Shown here: in pieces, positions 37,981-46,439 of the stretch
Position numbering within the stretch: position 1 is the first letter of the stretch
Layout: every line of letters begins with the position of its first letter
Source: a virus
Strand: one strand, 5' to 3'
Length of the DNA stretch: 64,000 nt
IMG/VR virus record: IMGVR_UViG_3300036886_000043
Coordinates: 1-64,000 of that record
Notes under the pieces: model-generated
Told to the model about the DNA's origin: nothing
What the model saw: only the letters and a program-made list of their open reading frames with translations
The model's database searches: none
Made by a program: the position numbers and the translations under genes

Positions 37981-39014
37981 TGGAAAACATTCTAGTAACG
38001 GGCGGCGCGGGGTTCATCGGGAGCCATTTGACGGACTACCTGCTCAACCAAGAACACAATGTTGTAGTCCTCGACGACCTCAGCGGAGGGTTCAAGAAGA
38101 ATCTCGAATTTCTACTTTCCGGCAAGTCGTCTGACGAGCCAATTGTGAGGAGGGACTGCATTTTTGTTAAAGGGTCCATCCTCGACGTTCCGCTGGTGGA
38201 CAAGTTGTTCGACCAGTATCGTTTTTCTCGTGTCTACCATCTTGCAGCATACGCAGCGGAGGGGCTTTCTCACTTTATCAAGCGGTTCAACTACCAGAAC
38301 AATCTTATCGGTTCGGTGAACCTCATCAACGCGGCCGTAAAATACGGGACGGAATGTTTTGTGTTCACTTCTTCAATGGCCGTGTACGGGTCGGCCCAAG
38401 TTCCATTTGATGAAAGCATGAGGCCGGCGCCGGAGGACTCCTACGGAATTGCCAAGTATGCGGTAGAGCAGGAATTGGCAATCAGCAAAGATGTGTTCGG
38501 ATTGGACTATGTGATATTCCGTCCGCACAACGTAATTGGAGAGAGGCAGAATATCGGCGACCCCTACCGAAACGTAGTCGGAATTTTCATGAATAAAACT
38601 CTCTTAGGGGAGCCCATGACCATCTTTGGCGACGGAGAGCAGGCCCGAGCTTTCAGTTACATCGGGGACATCGTTCCCACGATTGCGGACTCCCCCTCTA
38701 TTTCGGCGGCAAGGGGGAATATCTTCAACATTGGCGGAGACACGCCCTGCACCATCAATGAACTGGCGAATCTTGTTGCGGAGGCTATGGGTGTTGAAAA
38801 GAAAGTGGTTCACCTGGAAGAGAGGCATGAGGTAAAGTACGCCTACTGCAATCATGACCGAGCCGCCGAAACATTCAACTATGCGCCGCGAACATCGTTG
38901 CGCGATGGGATCTCTCTGATGGCGGAGTGGGTTAAGAGGCATGGTTCGCGGCGGGGAAAGGATTTTGACGGCATTGAAATTACAAAGAATTTACCGACTT
39001 TCTGGAGGAGATAG
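37980..39014 (+). CDS. NAD-dependent nucleotide-sugar epimerase/dehydratase
   Basis: 344 residues, extended short-chain dehydrogenase. TGGAGFIGSH (residues 7-16) binds NAD; HLAAYAAE, SSMAVYG and the catalytic YGIAK (Tyr155, Lys159) are all present; FRPHNVIGERQN and ARAFSYIGD match the UDP-sugar epimerase subgroup. It likely makes an activated sugar for the neighbouring transferases. GTGATGG overlap with the previous stop. Confidence 0.9.
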   Translation: MENILVTGGAGFIGSHLTDYLLNQEHNVVVLDDLSGGFKKNLEFLLSGKSSDEPIVRRDCIFVKGSILDVPLVDKLFDQYRFSRVYHLAAYAAEGLSHFIKRFNYQNNLIGSVNLINAAVKYGTECFVFTSSMAVYGSAQVPFDESMRPAPEDSYGIAKYAVEQELAISKDVFGLDYVIFRPHNVIGERQNIGDPYRNVVGIFMNKTLLGEPMTIFGDGEQARAFSYIGDIVPTIADSPSISAARGNIFNIGGDTPCTINELANLVAEAMGVEKKVVHLEERHEVKYAYCNHDRAAETFNYAPRTSLRDGISLMAEWVKRHGSRRGKDFDGIEITKNLPTFWRR

Positions 39015-39016
39015 GG

Positions 39017-39844
39017 ATGGAAATACTGCAAATGTCAGATAGGCCGCTAAGTAGTCGTATGCTGCTTGGAAGACCATCTGCGCGTTGGTTGGGTCAGTCA
39101 GAAAAAACCGGGGAAGGCTGGGGGTATCAGTCATGCTGGTTCTCGCATGATGTAACGGCCGCTAACAGGTATCCCATCTGCGAAGTGTATGACACTCCCA
39201 TGATGGAGGCGTACCAAAAGTGCTTTGAAGCGTCGTTTCGGGAGGGCTGTGAATTCGTTGGAATGATCCACGATGACCTCTCGATTTATGAAATGGGATG
39301 GGACTTGCGCGTTCTGGAAGAATTCGAAGATCCCGAGGTCGGAGCGGTGGGATTCTTTGGGGCGTTCTCTCATTGCCAGCCGCAACTTTATGATGAGCCA
39401 TGCAAGCCGGTGAACTTTACTCGCTCTGGGGTGGTTTCCAACCTGCGCCGCGACGCTCATTTTTGTGGGGAGAGGTACACGGGGTCGTGTGATGTGGCGG
39501 TGTTCGATGGACTGGCCTTGTTCATCCGGCGAGACGCATTAGTTAAGATCAACGGTTGGCCGGTTGGTACTGCAATTCAATACTGGGCGTATGATTATTG
39601 GCTGTCTATGGAGCTTCGACGTATAGGGTATCGCCTGCGCGTGGTTGGAATCGATTGCGACCATTGGAGCGGAAAGGGAATGCCGATCGCTAAACAACTG
39701 GCCGAAGCTGTCGGTAAAATCAACCCCTGCGGCGATGAGGCACACATTCTCGCTCATCAGTATCTCTACGACCTCTACAAAGGAACAGGCGTTATTCCGT
39801 ACACGGTTGTGGACCAACATCGAAAGGAGAAATCTCTTGGATAA
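39017..39844 (+). CDS. GT-A glycosyltransferase
   Basis: 275 residues. CEFVGMIHDDLSIYE (DDL as the D-x-D-type metal site) near residue 85, VGFFGAF, and FDGLALFIRRDALVKINGWP, typical of GT2-like domains that end with a D-x-W element (YDYWLSMELRRIGYRLRVVG). GGAGGAGATAGGG ribosome site. Sugar and acceptor unknown. Confidence 0.75.
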   Translation: MEILQMSDRPLSSRMLLGRPSARWLGQSEKTGEGWGYQSCWFSHDVTAANRYPICEVYDTPMMEAYQKCFEASFREGCEFVGMIHDDLSIYEMGWDLRVLEEFEDPEVGAVGFFGAFSHCQPQLYDEPCKPVNFTRSGVVSNLRRDAHFCGERYTGSCDVAVFDGLALFIRRDALVKINGWPVGTAIQYWAYDYWLSMELRRIGYRLRVVGIDCDHWSGKGMPIAKQLAEAVGKINPCGDEAHILAHQYLYDLYKGTGVIPYTVVDQHRKEKSLG

Positions 39845-40526
39845 TCAGGACTACGCAATCTTTTGCCCAGTAGTCAATCGATTTGACTTACTTGACGCGG
39901 CGGTAGCCAGCACTGCGCCATACAACATGACCGTCATCGACAACTCGAACGGGAAGTTAGGTGACCGCTACAAGGGCGCCGAGCATGTCACTGTCTATAT
40001 TCCGTCGGTTCCTCTTACGTTTCAACAGACCTCAAATCTTGAATGTTGGTTGGCGAAACAGCGTGGTGCGAAGTATTACGTTCACATGCACTCTGATGCT
40101 CAGTTCCCGACAGAGCGCATTGGCGAACTACTGGATATTGCACGCAGGGCCGATGGAAAGCGGTGGCTGGTAATCTTCACGCTCTATGACATTCTCTGCG
40201 TCTACAATGTCGCCGCGATGGAAGACCTGGGGGGCTATGACGCGCATCTCTTCCATCTTTACCACGGGGACAACGATCTTTGGCGAAGGGCGAAACTTTC
40301 CGGGTATGAGCGCATCGAGGCCGGTGGGGAAGGCATCATTCACAATGGAGGAGGGTCGGCAACAATCAACTCCGATTCGCGTTGGAAAATCTGCAACGAC
40401 AATCAATTTCCGTTATCGGCGGAAATTTTCAGGCGCAAGTGGGGAGGCAATCCCGAGCATGAGACTTACACTGCTCCCTTCAACCGGCCAGACGTATTTA
40501 CCGACATGAAGCCTGTCATCCCATAG
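39837..40526 (+). CDS. Glycosyltransferase-like protein, TTG start
   Basis: 229 residues. A TTG start is chosen because AAGGAG lies 8 nt upstream and it overlaps the preceding stop. YNMTVIDNSNG, YVHMHSDAQFP (acidic metal site), then GGYDAHLFHLYHGDNDLWRR and SGYERIEAGGEGIIHNGGGS: the GT-A fold with a D-N-D-x-W-type catalytic segment. Last of the sugar island; a junction palindrome follows. Confidence 0.7.
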   Translation: MDNQDYAIFCPVVNRFDLLDAAVASTAPYNMTVIDNSNGKLGDRYKGAEHVTVYIPSVPLTFQQTSNLECWLAKQRGAKYYVHMHSDAQFPTERIGELLDIARRADGKRWLVIFTLYDILCVYNVAAMEDLGGYDAHLFHLYHGDNDLWRRAKLSGYERIEAGGEGIIHNGGGSATINSDSRWKICNDNQFPLSAEIFRRKWGGNPEHETYTAPFNRPDVFTDMKPVIP

Positions 40527-40528
40527 GG

Positions 40529-40543
40529 TTCCAAAATTTGGAG
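40529..40543 (+). repeat. 7-1-7 palindrome (junction repeat)
   Basis: TTCCAAAATTTGGAG; GGAG lies 6 nt before a TTG start. Confidence 0.9.
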
Positions 40544-40549
40544 TGGACG

Positions 40550-40729
40550 TTGAATCTTCAGAGAATGACAAACCGGGATCTATGGAACGAATGGACTGAA
40601 GCCCTGGAGTCCGCGGCATTGGATGAGAGCAACGACTCCGCGAAGCGCCGGGAAGAGCAGTGCTTGAACGAGATCATCAGACGGATGCAGGAAGCGTCCA
40701 CGAGGCCGCTGGTGCGGCAGGAGGCATGA
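40550..40729 (+). CDS. 59-residue helical protein
   Basis: TTG start six bases after the palindrome GGAG; an ATG at 40565 is an alternative. Highly charged helix (NRDLWNEWTEALESAALDES then KRREEQCLNEIIRRMQEA). ATGATG overlap with the next gene. Function unknown. Confidence 0.55.
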   Translation: MNLQRMTNRDLWNEWTEALESAALDESNDSAKRREEQCLNEIIRRMQEASTRPLVRQEA

Positions 40730-41001
40730 TGGGAAATGAAGTCATTGTCGAAGAGCACGAGAACATACGGCCTACGTGGAAGGTGTCCTGTAATATCGGG
40801 ACATTGTTGTTTACTGGATGGAAAAAGGGGTGCGCTCAGTTACAATGGACTCCGCCTGATGATATTCATTGCTTGCAGTGTTACGTGAATTTCTCTCCGG
40901 CGCCGAAAATGTGGAGGATTGTCGAAATTCTGAATCGCTTTATACGCCAAGAGTCGCACAGAGAAGACATCGTGGTAAAGGCTCAGGAGGTGCAGGCGTG
41001 A
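40729..41001 (+). CDS. 90-residue hypothetical protein
   Basis: AGGAGG five to seven bases before the ATG. Strands (EVIVEEHENIRPTWKVSC, TLLFTGWKKGCAQLQWTP) then a helix (MWRIVEILNRFIRQESH). Three Cys. Coupled to the next gene at GTGA. No family was recognised. Confidence 0.6.
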   Translation: MGNEVIVEEHENIRPTWKVSCNIGTLLFTGWKKGCAQLQWTPPDDIHCLQCYVNFSPAPKMWRIVEILNRFIRQESHREDIVVKAQEVQA

Positions 41002-41228
41002 GTCGTGAAGTTATAGTCCGCGACGAGTTCTATCGGTTAGGGAAAGAGGTTCGGCAACGCCGATGGATAGGCGGTGTGCTGATATTTGATATTGGTTCTC
41101 CGGTTGTCGCCGTGGACTGCTGGAACCTCCAGAGCGCGTGGACTACTCTTGTGAAGCTGCCAGCCGCTCTTATGAAAGAGGGACCAAAGTCCCTGATGAT
41201 TAAGAAATCTGTAGCATCTACGGCTTAG
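40998..41228 (+). CDS. 76-residue hypothetical protein
   Basis: GTG start with CAGGAGG seven bases upstream. N-terminal helix REVIVRDEFYRLGKEVRQRR, strands GGVLIFDIGSPVVAVDC, and a basic end. Immediately before the large tail gene; function unknown. Confidence 0.55.
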   Translation: MSREVIVRDEFYRLGKEVRQRRWIGGVLIFDIGSPVVAVDCWNLQSAWTTLVKLPAALMKEGPKSLMIKKSVASTA

Positions 41229-41235
41229 ACAGCGG

Positions 41236-41241
41236 TACGAT
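41236..41241 (+). promoter_or_regulatory. Possible -10 for a leaderless start
   Basis: TACGAT six bases before the ATG at 41248, with no Shine-Dalgarno; the -35 is poor. Spacing matches the other candidate leaderless genes in the window. Confidence 0.35.
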
Positions 41242-41247
41242 ACACCT

Positions 41248-44200
41248 ATGCCGGACGCTGTTTACAAAGAGTACCCTCTCATCTTCCAAAGCAAGGGAAT
41301 CTTCGCCCGCCAGGTCGATGACCTTGTGGACCCGCAAGGGCTTTTGAATGAGGATAATGTTGAGGAGTTGGCAGAAGGCGCTTATGCTCAAAAATTGGGC
41401 AGTGTCCTCGTAAACGCCCAGGGGACCATCGGCCAGCCGGTCTACCCGTTATCGGGGAAAGTGGTCAGCCTATCCAAATTAGGCCAGTTGGCGGGGGCAT
41501 ACGCAAGATATGCGGTTACGGCAGACGGGGCTCTCTGGCGCAGATCGTTGCTTTCGGCGGGGCAGTTCACAAAGATTTCTACATCCTTCAGCGGGAGCCC
41601 TTGCTCGATTCAGTCTTACTGCAACACGGATTTTACCTCAGTATCGACGGAATTTTTTGCAGACGCCGCAGGGATGTTCAAGGACGACGGAACCTTTGCG
41701 GCTCCACAGCAGATGGGCATCTTCCAGCCCCAGTTTCCAGTGCAGGCGCAGGCGCAGCCGCCCTCATCCGTGATACTTGACAACTATGTGACCTCGGCGG
41801 GGAGCTATTCATACACCGGGATCTCTGGAGGAACCAACGCAGGATACGTGAATACGACGATCCCTGCTGGAGTTCCCGCCGCAGGGCTTCAATCGGTAAC
41901 GGTGGTCGATCCTACGCAGCCGGGCCTATTCCAGCTTTTGACTGTTGACTCAGGCGGAAATGCGGAGACGGTCCTTGTCCTCTTAGTGACTCCCACGGGG
42001 TTTGTGGCGAACTTCACAAAGATTCACTCAAGTGGAGTCACGGTCACGAGCGCAGACCTCTCGGTTTCGGTTCCTGCAAGCACTACGGCAACAATAAGTG
42101 CCTCATTCGGCATCCTTCCATGTGGGGCTAAACCGATACTTGTGAACTGGCCCGTTACAAACCAGCCACTACAGCAAGCGGACTACCTTGGCTTGTATCT
42201 TTTTGTCAGTGATCCAACCCAGATACAGAGCATCACGCTCAAGCTCGATTGCGGGGATGGTTCATTCGATAGTGATTATTTCTACAAGGTCATTGCTCAA
42301 GGTCCACTCCAAAATTTGGTATCTTCGGCAACCTCTTCAACAGACCCAACAACTGCATTGACGGACGCGCTCCTGTCAGACAGCCTCAATCTCTACGGCA
42401 ACCAAGCCGGAGGGATCGGTGAACTGAATACCGGGCTCGACAACTGGACACCGCTCCTCTTTCAACTCTCCGACTTTGCCGGCTCAGGCCGTGCGGACTT
42501 CAACGATCCGGTCTACAACTGGGCCAACGTCAACGGCTACCAGATTCAGATTGTCACCAACGACAACACGAGCGTGACGGTCAATCTTGCGGCCCTGGTG
42601 CTCTTTGGCGGAGCCGGTCCAGATACGCTCGGAGGCGTAGCTTACGACTACGTGTGGACGTTTTTCAATCCGGTGGATGGAACAGAGTCAAACCCGTCAA
42701 TGATTGTGACGAACCAGAACCCGCCGAATCAGACGAACCGGGTCTATCCGCGGCGCCAGCCGGTGTTGTTGAACATGGACGTTACCACTTACGGACCATT
42801 AGGGCAGTTGCAAGACGGTCAGATCGGGTATCTGAGAATCTACAGGCGAGGTGGAACACTCGGGGACAACTTCCGAAGGGTAGATCAAATTCCGGTCAAC
42901 ATAGCGGCCGGGGGAATCGTCCAGTACATCGACACAGCGCCGGACTACCTAGTAGCCGGAGCAGATATTGTCTCGTTTACCAACGATGTTCCGGTCCCGA
43001 GCCTACTCCCGGTCCCGGTCAACACGACATTGATGACTCCGATCTATACAGAAAATCAGGTGACGAACGTCTTCCCTGTGTCGATGGCAAACATCTCTGT
43101 GCGCCAGCAGGTAACAATCGGAAGTCCTACTGCAATAGCAAACAACTTTGAAACCGTAATTGTTCTAACCCTCGACGAAGCAAGTTTTACTGCGTTTGTG
43201 CAAAACGCTCATGCGGCTGGAGAGCCGGTACAGGCAAGCTATCAGGTAGGCCAGCCGGTTTATGGAATGGTCATAGCCTTCAACAAGGCATGGTATTGGG
43301 GAGATCCGAATAACCCGTCTACCCTCTACTTCAGCACCGGAAATGCTCCGCAGTACGTGGGAGAGGCGAACAACGTCATTGTCTCCACCCCGGACGACTA
43401 CATCACAACAGTTAAGCCTTACAAGGGAAACATCTTCGTCAGTTGCGTCAAAAGCGGGTGGTGGATGATTCCTCCGGGCTCTCCTGCCAGCCAGCCGCCG
43501 TATCCTACGGCCTGCGTACATGGCTGCGTGGCTCCGTTCGGGGCCGTGGCGACAGAGGAAATGATTCTCTATCAGGCGGCGGACGGAATACGCGCTTTCG
43601 CTGGAGGGGCATCGGAGTATATGAGTCTCCCGATTGAATTCATTTTTCAAGGCGTGGGTTCTACTCCGATTGTCGAAGCGGATCAAACGAAGTTGTCTCA
43701 GACGGTGGCCGCGTATTGGAACTCGATGGTATTTTTCAGCTACATCGGGACGGATGGGAACCGGCATCGAGTGATTGCCCACGCTCAATACAAGAGGTTC
43801 AGGAATGACGACGTGGACGCTCAATGCCTCTTGCTTGAGGCCGACACGAATCAGTTGCTCTATGGAGACTCAAACGGACTGGTTCACATCGACCGTCAGA
43901 ACCTTCCCTATGACCAGGTAAACAGCGGCGGTGTGCTGGCCGCGGGACCGATTGCGATCAATTTGCAAACAGCCTATAGCTTCCAAGGAAGCCCCGCGAA
44001 CCAGAAACAGTATCAGGCCGTTCAGATCGACTGCAACACAGGGGGCCAAACGCTCAACGTCAACCTTCTCTTCAATGATGGAGAGATCACAGTCGCGCTC
44101 GGAACGATCAGCAATGCACAGCGCGGCAAGATCAATCTGCCAGTGAACTTAGGGTTGGGCCAACAGGCGTATAAGATTTCGCTTCAGATCACCGGCAACG

Positions 44201-44589
44201 TGTCTGCCTTCGCGTACCTCTATCAAGCCGCAGTTGAGGCTCTGGTGCTGCCGAGGACGCGGAAAACCGTAGATACCTACGACCTGAATTGCGGATTTGC
44301 AGACTCGAAATACTGCAAGGATTTTTGGGCACAGTACACGGCTACGGCTCCGATCAACGTGCAAGTGTATTATGACGACAACGCAACCCCAGGGTTCACT
44401 TTCACGATGCCTCAAGCCGGAGGCGTCAGGAACCCTCTTAGGGTAAGATTACCGGCAGTCTCATTCAGGACGATCCGCGTGGTAGCGGAATCGACAGGGG
44501 ACTTTCTCTGGTGGCCCGATACCTGTCTTTGGGTCAAGCCCCAGTGCGCTTCGAGGGGCTATGAGAAGGTGTTGATTGTTGAGAACTAA
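41248..44589 (+). CDS. Tail nozzle/DNA-stabilisation-like virion protein
   Basis: 1,113 residues, strand-rich throughout, poor in Cys. The C-terminal two thirds (about 550-1,100) reads as repeated beta-propeller blades (PVYGMVIAFNKAWYWGDPNN, TLYFSTGNAPQYVGEANN, DDYITTVKPYKGNIFVSC, LYQAADGIRAFAGGASEYMS). Nozzle proteins of podoviruses (T7 gp12, P22 gp10 type) have this plan, so the role is probably sealing and opening the tail tube. Residues near 640-660 carry the NAHAAGE beta module shared with the neck protein at 31880. Its start lacks a Shine-Dalgarno. Confidence 0.7.
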   Translation: MPDAVYKEYPLIFQSKGIFARQVDDLVDPQGLLNEDNVEELAEGAYAQKLGSVLVNAQGTIGQPVYPLSGKVVSLSKLGQLAGAYARYAVTADGALWRRSLLSAGQFTKISTSFSGSPCSIQSYCNTDFTSVSTEFFADAAGMFKDDGTFAAPQQMGIFQPQFPVQAQAQPPSSVILDNYVTSAGSYSYTGISGGTNAGYVNTTIPAGVPAAGLQSVTVVDPTQPGLFQLLTVDSGGNAETVLVLLVTPTGFVANFTKIHSSGVTVTSADLSVSVPASTTATISASFGILPCGAKPILVNWPVTNQPLQQADYLGLYLFVSDPTQIQSITLKLDCGDGSFDSDYFYKVIAQGPLQNLVSSATSSTDPTTALTDALLSDSLNLYGNQAGGIGELNTGLDNWTPLLFQLSDFAGSGRADFNDPVYNWANVNGYQIQIVTNDNTSVTVNLAALVLFGGAGPDTLGGVAYDYVWTFFNPVDGTESNPSMIVTNQNPPNQTNRVYPRRQPVLLNMDVTTYGPLGQLQDGQIGYLRIYRRGGTLGDNFRRVDQIPVNIAAGGIVQYIDTAPDYLVAGADIVSFTNDVPVPSLLPVPVNTTLMTPIYTENQVTNVFPVSMANISVRQQVTIGSPTAIANNFETVIVLTLDEASFTAFVQNAHAAGEPVQASYQVGQPVYGMVIAFNKAWYWGDPNNPSTLYFSTGNAPQYVGEANNVIVSTPDDYITTVKPYKGNIFVSCVKSGWWMIPPGSPASQPPYPTACVHGCVAPFGAVATEEMILYQAADGIRAFAGGASEYMSLPIEFIFQGVGSTPIVEADQTKLSQTVAAYWNSMVFFSYIGTDGNRHRVIAHAQYKRFRNDDVDAQCLLLEADTNQLLYGDSNGLVHIDRQNLPYDQVNSGGVLAAGPIAINLQTAYSFQGSPANQKQYQAVQIDCNTGGQTLNVNLLFNDGEITVALGTISNAQRGKINLPVNLGLGQQAYKISLQITGNVSAFAYLYQAAVEALVLPRTRKTVDTYDLNCGFADSKYCKDFWAQYTATAPINVQVYYDDNATPGFTFTMPQAGGVRNPLRVRLPAVSFRTIRVVAESTGDFLWWPDTCLWVKPQCASRGYEKVLIVEN

Positions 44590-44615
44590 GGTGTATGCTG
44601 TATCTGAGGTGATTT

Positions 44616-44783
44616 ATGCTCAACATCATTTTGGTAATTCTGATGTTTCTGTGCGGATTTGGCGGATATGCGATCCCAGTTACGCAGCCGGCCGGTTTCC
44701 GGTATGGCGTCGGTCTTCTCGGCGCTGTGCTTTTTATCTTGTTTTGCCTCATCAACCTTGGCCTGATTCACCCAGGGCTATAA
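44616..44783 (+). CDS. Small two-helix membrane protein
   Basis: 55 residues. Two hydrophobic helices (NIILVILMFLCGFGGYAI and VGLLGAVLFILFCLINLGL) around a short polar turn. Located after the nozzle gene; size and topology would suit a holin but there is no proof. Weak ribosome site (TGAGGTG). Confidence 0.55.
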   Translation: MLNIILVILMFLCGFGGYAIPVTQPAGFRYGVGLLGAVLFILFCLINLGLIHPGL

Positions 44784-44786
44784 GCG

Positions 44787-44951
44787 ATGATTATCTTGCT
44801 CATCATTGTTCTAGTTCTGCTCTTTGGCGGCGGCTTCGGTTACTACGGCCACACTCAATGGGGCGCGAATAACGTCTATGCAGGGCCGGGAATCGGCCTT
44901 GGAACCATCCTGATTATCCTGCTGATTCTGTTCCTGCTCGGCGTCATTTGA
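44787..44951 (+). CDS. Gly-rich two-helix membrane protein
   Basis: 54 residues. IILLIIVLVLLFGGGFGYYG, a polar Gly/Asn turn, then LGTILIILLILFLLG. This plan, with hydrophobic ends and an aromatic Gly turn, resembles the small DUF3309-type membrane proteins found in bacteria and phages. Three bases after the previous stop, so co-translated. A lysis role is possible but unproven. Confidence 0.6.
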   Translation: MIILLIIVLVLLFGGGFGYYGHTQWGANNVYAGPGIGLGTILIILLILFLLGVI

Positions 44952-45153
44952 GTCGTGTCCGCATGTGCATGTAGGACAGTGTTTAGTCGTTCCCGCTCTG
45001 TGGAAATCTCTCCGGTTGTCGAGAAGGGGTTACTATTCAGGTAGCCTTGACGCAAATCATTTTCCGTGCGATGATTTTGATATGAGATTTGACCGCAACA
45101 GTTTATGCCTCTCCTATTCACTCCTGTCGAGTGACGGGGAGGCTGCGGTCTGA
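44952..45153 (+). other. Intergenic stretch with a 23-codon frame
   Basis: Mostly non-coding. An ATG at 45082 opens a 23-codon frame that ends at the TGA of the next junction palindrome; no ribosome site. TTGACG at 45049 could be a -35, but no good -10 follows. This stretch separates the tail operon from the tRNA cluster. Confidence 0.4.
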
Positions 45154-45168
45154 TTCCAAAGTTTGGAA
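45154..45168 (+). repeat. 7-1-7 palindrome (junction repeat)
   Basis: TTCCAAAGTTTGGAA preceded by TGA; central G. Confidence 0.9.
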
Positions 45169-45181
45169 TTTCAGCGAAGCG

Positions 45182-45204
45182 GCCTCCAGAAATGGAGGCT
45201 TTTT
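45182..45204 (+). terminator. Intrinsic terminator with GAAA loop
   Basis: GCCTCCA/TGGAGGC stem, GAAA tetraloop, then TTTTT. Ends the late operon five bases before the first tRNA. Confidence 0.9.
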
Positions 45205-45209
45205 GTTGT

Positions 45210-45293
45210 GCGGGATTGGCGAAACGGCAGCCGCGCCCGATTTAAGATCGGGTGTCTTAGGACGTGGGAGTTCAAGTCTCCCATCCCGCACCA
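45210..45293 (+). tRNA. tRNA-Leu(UAA)
   Basis: Acceptor GCGGGAT/ATCCCGC, A73, encoded CCA; anticodon loop TTTAAGA; long variable arm as normal for Leu. Confidence 0.92.
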
Positions 45294-45294
45294 T

Positions 45295-45371
45295 GTATCG
45301 GAAGGTAAAGTTTTGGAACCAGTGGTCCGCAAAACCACTTTTAGCCGGTGGGACTCCGGCCCGGTACTCCA
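45295..45371 (+). tRNA. tRNA-Cys(GCA), C33
   Basis: Acceptor GTATCGG/CCGGTAC, U73 (a Cys identity base), CCA. Anticodon loop CCGCAAA has C at position 33. The T-loop TGGGACT departs from TTCRANY. Confidence 0.8.
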
Positions 45372-45383
45372 AAGTTTAGTAGT

Positions 45384-45462
45384 GCTCGCGTAGCCCAATT
45401 TGGCAGGAGGCACTTCATTCAAAACGAAGACAGTGCTGGTTCAAATCCAGCCGCGAGTACCA
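45384..45462 (+). tRNA. tRNA-Leu(CAA), short variable arm
   Basis: Acceptor GCTCGCG/CGCGAGT, A73, CCA; anticodon loop TTCAAAA on a stem with one mismatch; good T-arm. The variable region is ACAGT, much shorter than in standard bacterial Leu tRNAs. Confidence 0.7.
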
Positions 45463-45470
45463 AAATATGT

Positions 45471-45549
45471 GCCCCGTTAGCCCAATTGGCAGGAGGCGTC
45501 TGACTTAGGATCAGAACAGTGATGAGTTCGAATCTCTCACGGGGTACCA
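45471..45549 (+). tRNA. tRNA-Leu(UAG), short variable arm
   Basis: Acceptor GCCCCGT/ACGGGGT, A73, CCA; anticodon loop CTTAGGA. D-arm nearly identical to the preceding tRNA, so the two are duplicates that diverged at the anticodon. T-stem has two mismatches. Confidence 0.7.
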
Positions 45550-45558
45550 AAATTTAGA

Positions 45559-45587
45559 TTGCAACGGGTACCAATCTACTGTAAAAT
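45559..45587 (+). promoter_or_regulatory. Sigma70-type promoter
   Basis: TTGCAA at 45559-45564, 17-nt spacer, TAAAAT at 45582-45587; ATG of the HNH gene six bases downstream, no Shine-Dalgarno (leaderless arrangement). Confidence 0.7.
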
Positions 45588-45593
45588 ATTGGT

Positions 45594-46193
45594 ATGAATG
45601 GTGATTCGAGTATTTGCAATGGATGTGGTTTAAGTGAGCCAGAAGTGAGATTTCGATTGCGGAAGGCGAACGGGAAAACTTACAGAAAACACTTGTGTAC
45701 AAAATGTGATGATGAATATCAAAAGAAGTACACTAAACCTCAAGGCGTAAAAGATAGGAATAGAAAATCGTATCTGAAAAGAAAGGAGAGAAGAGCACGG
45801 GGAGAAATAGTCGAGATTTTCCTTCTTGAGGACTGTCGAAGAATTGACAGAAAAAAAGGTATCAAATCCGATTTAGACTCTGAATATATTGCGGAGATAA
45901 TAAAGGATGGATGCGCGTATTGCGGAGATATAGAATCACGCATTGGGCTTGATCGGATAGATAATTCACTGGGCCACATGAAGGGAAATGTTAACGCCTG
46001 TTGTATGAGATGTAATCTTATTCGTAGGGATATGCCATACGAAGCATGGCTGATTGTAGCGCCCACGATGAAGATTGCGAGAGAATCAAAAGCGTTTGGG
46101 AATTGGAATGTGCTTTTTGGAAACAAGAAGAAAACGGAGCGCGGGCCGGACGATAAGGCAACGGGTTGCTACCCCGCACAGCCGCAAGGCTGA
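45594..46193 (+). CDS. HNH endonuclease in the tRNA cluster (1)
   Basis: 199 residues. CNGCGLSEPEVRF at residue 9 and CTKCDDEYQKKY near 36 form a zinc finger, followed by a basic segment and the HNH core CAYCGD...RIGLDRIDNSLGHMKGN...CCMRCN with the LDRIDN variant in place of a typical H-H start. Probably a homing-type nuclease. Its AT-rich codon use differs strongly from neighbours, a sign of transfer. Its last 58 bases overlap tRNA-Ser(GCU). Confidence 0.8.
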   Translation: MNGDSSICNGCGLSEPEVRFRLRKANGKTYRKHLCTKCDDEYQKKYTKPQGVKDRNRKSYLKRKERRARGEIVEIFLLEDCRRIDRKKGIKSDLDSEYIAEIIKDGCAYCGDIESRIGLDRIDNSLGHMKGNVNACCMRCNLIRRDMPYEAWLIVAPTMKIARESKAFGNWNVLFGNKKKTERGPDDKATGCYPAQPQG

Positions 46194-46221
46194 CTGAGTT
46201 TGACTCTCAGGCGCTCCGCCA
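46136..46221 (+). tRNA. tRNA-Ser(GCU)
   Basis: Acceptor GGAGCGC/GCGCTCC, G73, CCA; loop TTGCTAC; variable arm CAGCC-GCAA-GGCTG. Its 5' two thirds lie in the HNH reading frame. Confidence 0.88.
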
Positions 46222-46225
46222 GTTC

Positions 46226-46310
46226 GGAAGGTACCGCTGAAAGGTCGGCAAACGGTCCTGAAAACCGTGGCTCCTTCGGGATGGGCGTTCGATTCGTCTA
46301 CCTTCCGCCA
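46226..46310 (+). tRNA. tRNA-Ser(UGA), C33
   Basis: Acceptor GGAAGGT/ACCTTCC, G73, CCA; loop CCTGAAA (C33); variable arm CTCC-TTCG-GGAT. Confidence 0.85.
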
Positions 46311-46315
46311 AGTTT

Positions 46316-46402
46316 GGGAGTGATGCTCTGTAGGGAGAGCAGCAGGCCGTAACCCTGCCGTCACTTGTGGCATAGGGGGTTCGATTCCCTCCACTCCCAC
46401 CA
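46316..46402 (+). tRNA. tRNA-Tyr(GUA), C33
   Basis: Acceptor GGGAGTG/CACTCCC, A73, CCA; loop CCGTAAC (C33); long variable arm expected for bacterial Tyr. Confidence 0.88.
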
Positions 46403-46405
46403 TAC

Positions 46406-46434
46406 TTGTCAACACGGAAGAGTAGTGGTATACT
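46406..46434 (+). promoter_or_regulatory. Promoter of tRNA array
   Basis: TTGTCA at 46406-46411, 17-nt spacer, TATACT at 46429-46434. Start of transcription would fall at about the first base of the initiator tRNA (46440). Confidence 0.8.
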
Positions 46435-46439
46435 GAAAT

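Noticed and set aside
45384-45549. Suppressor tRNAs for stop codons
   Set aside because: Anticodons read CAA and UAG, which decode Leu codons; a UAG codon would need anticodon CUA. No internal in-frame stops were seen in long genes.
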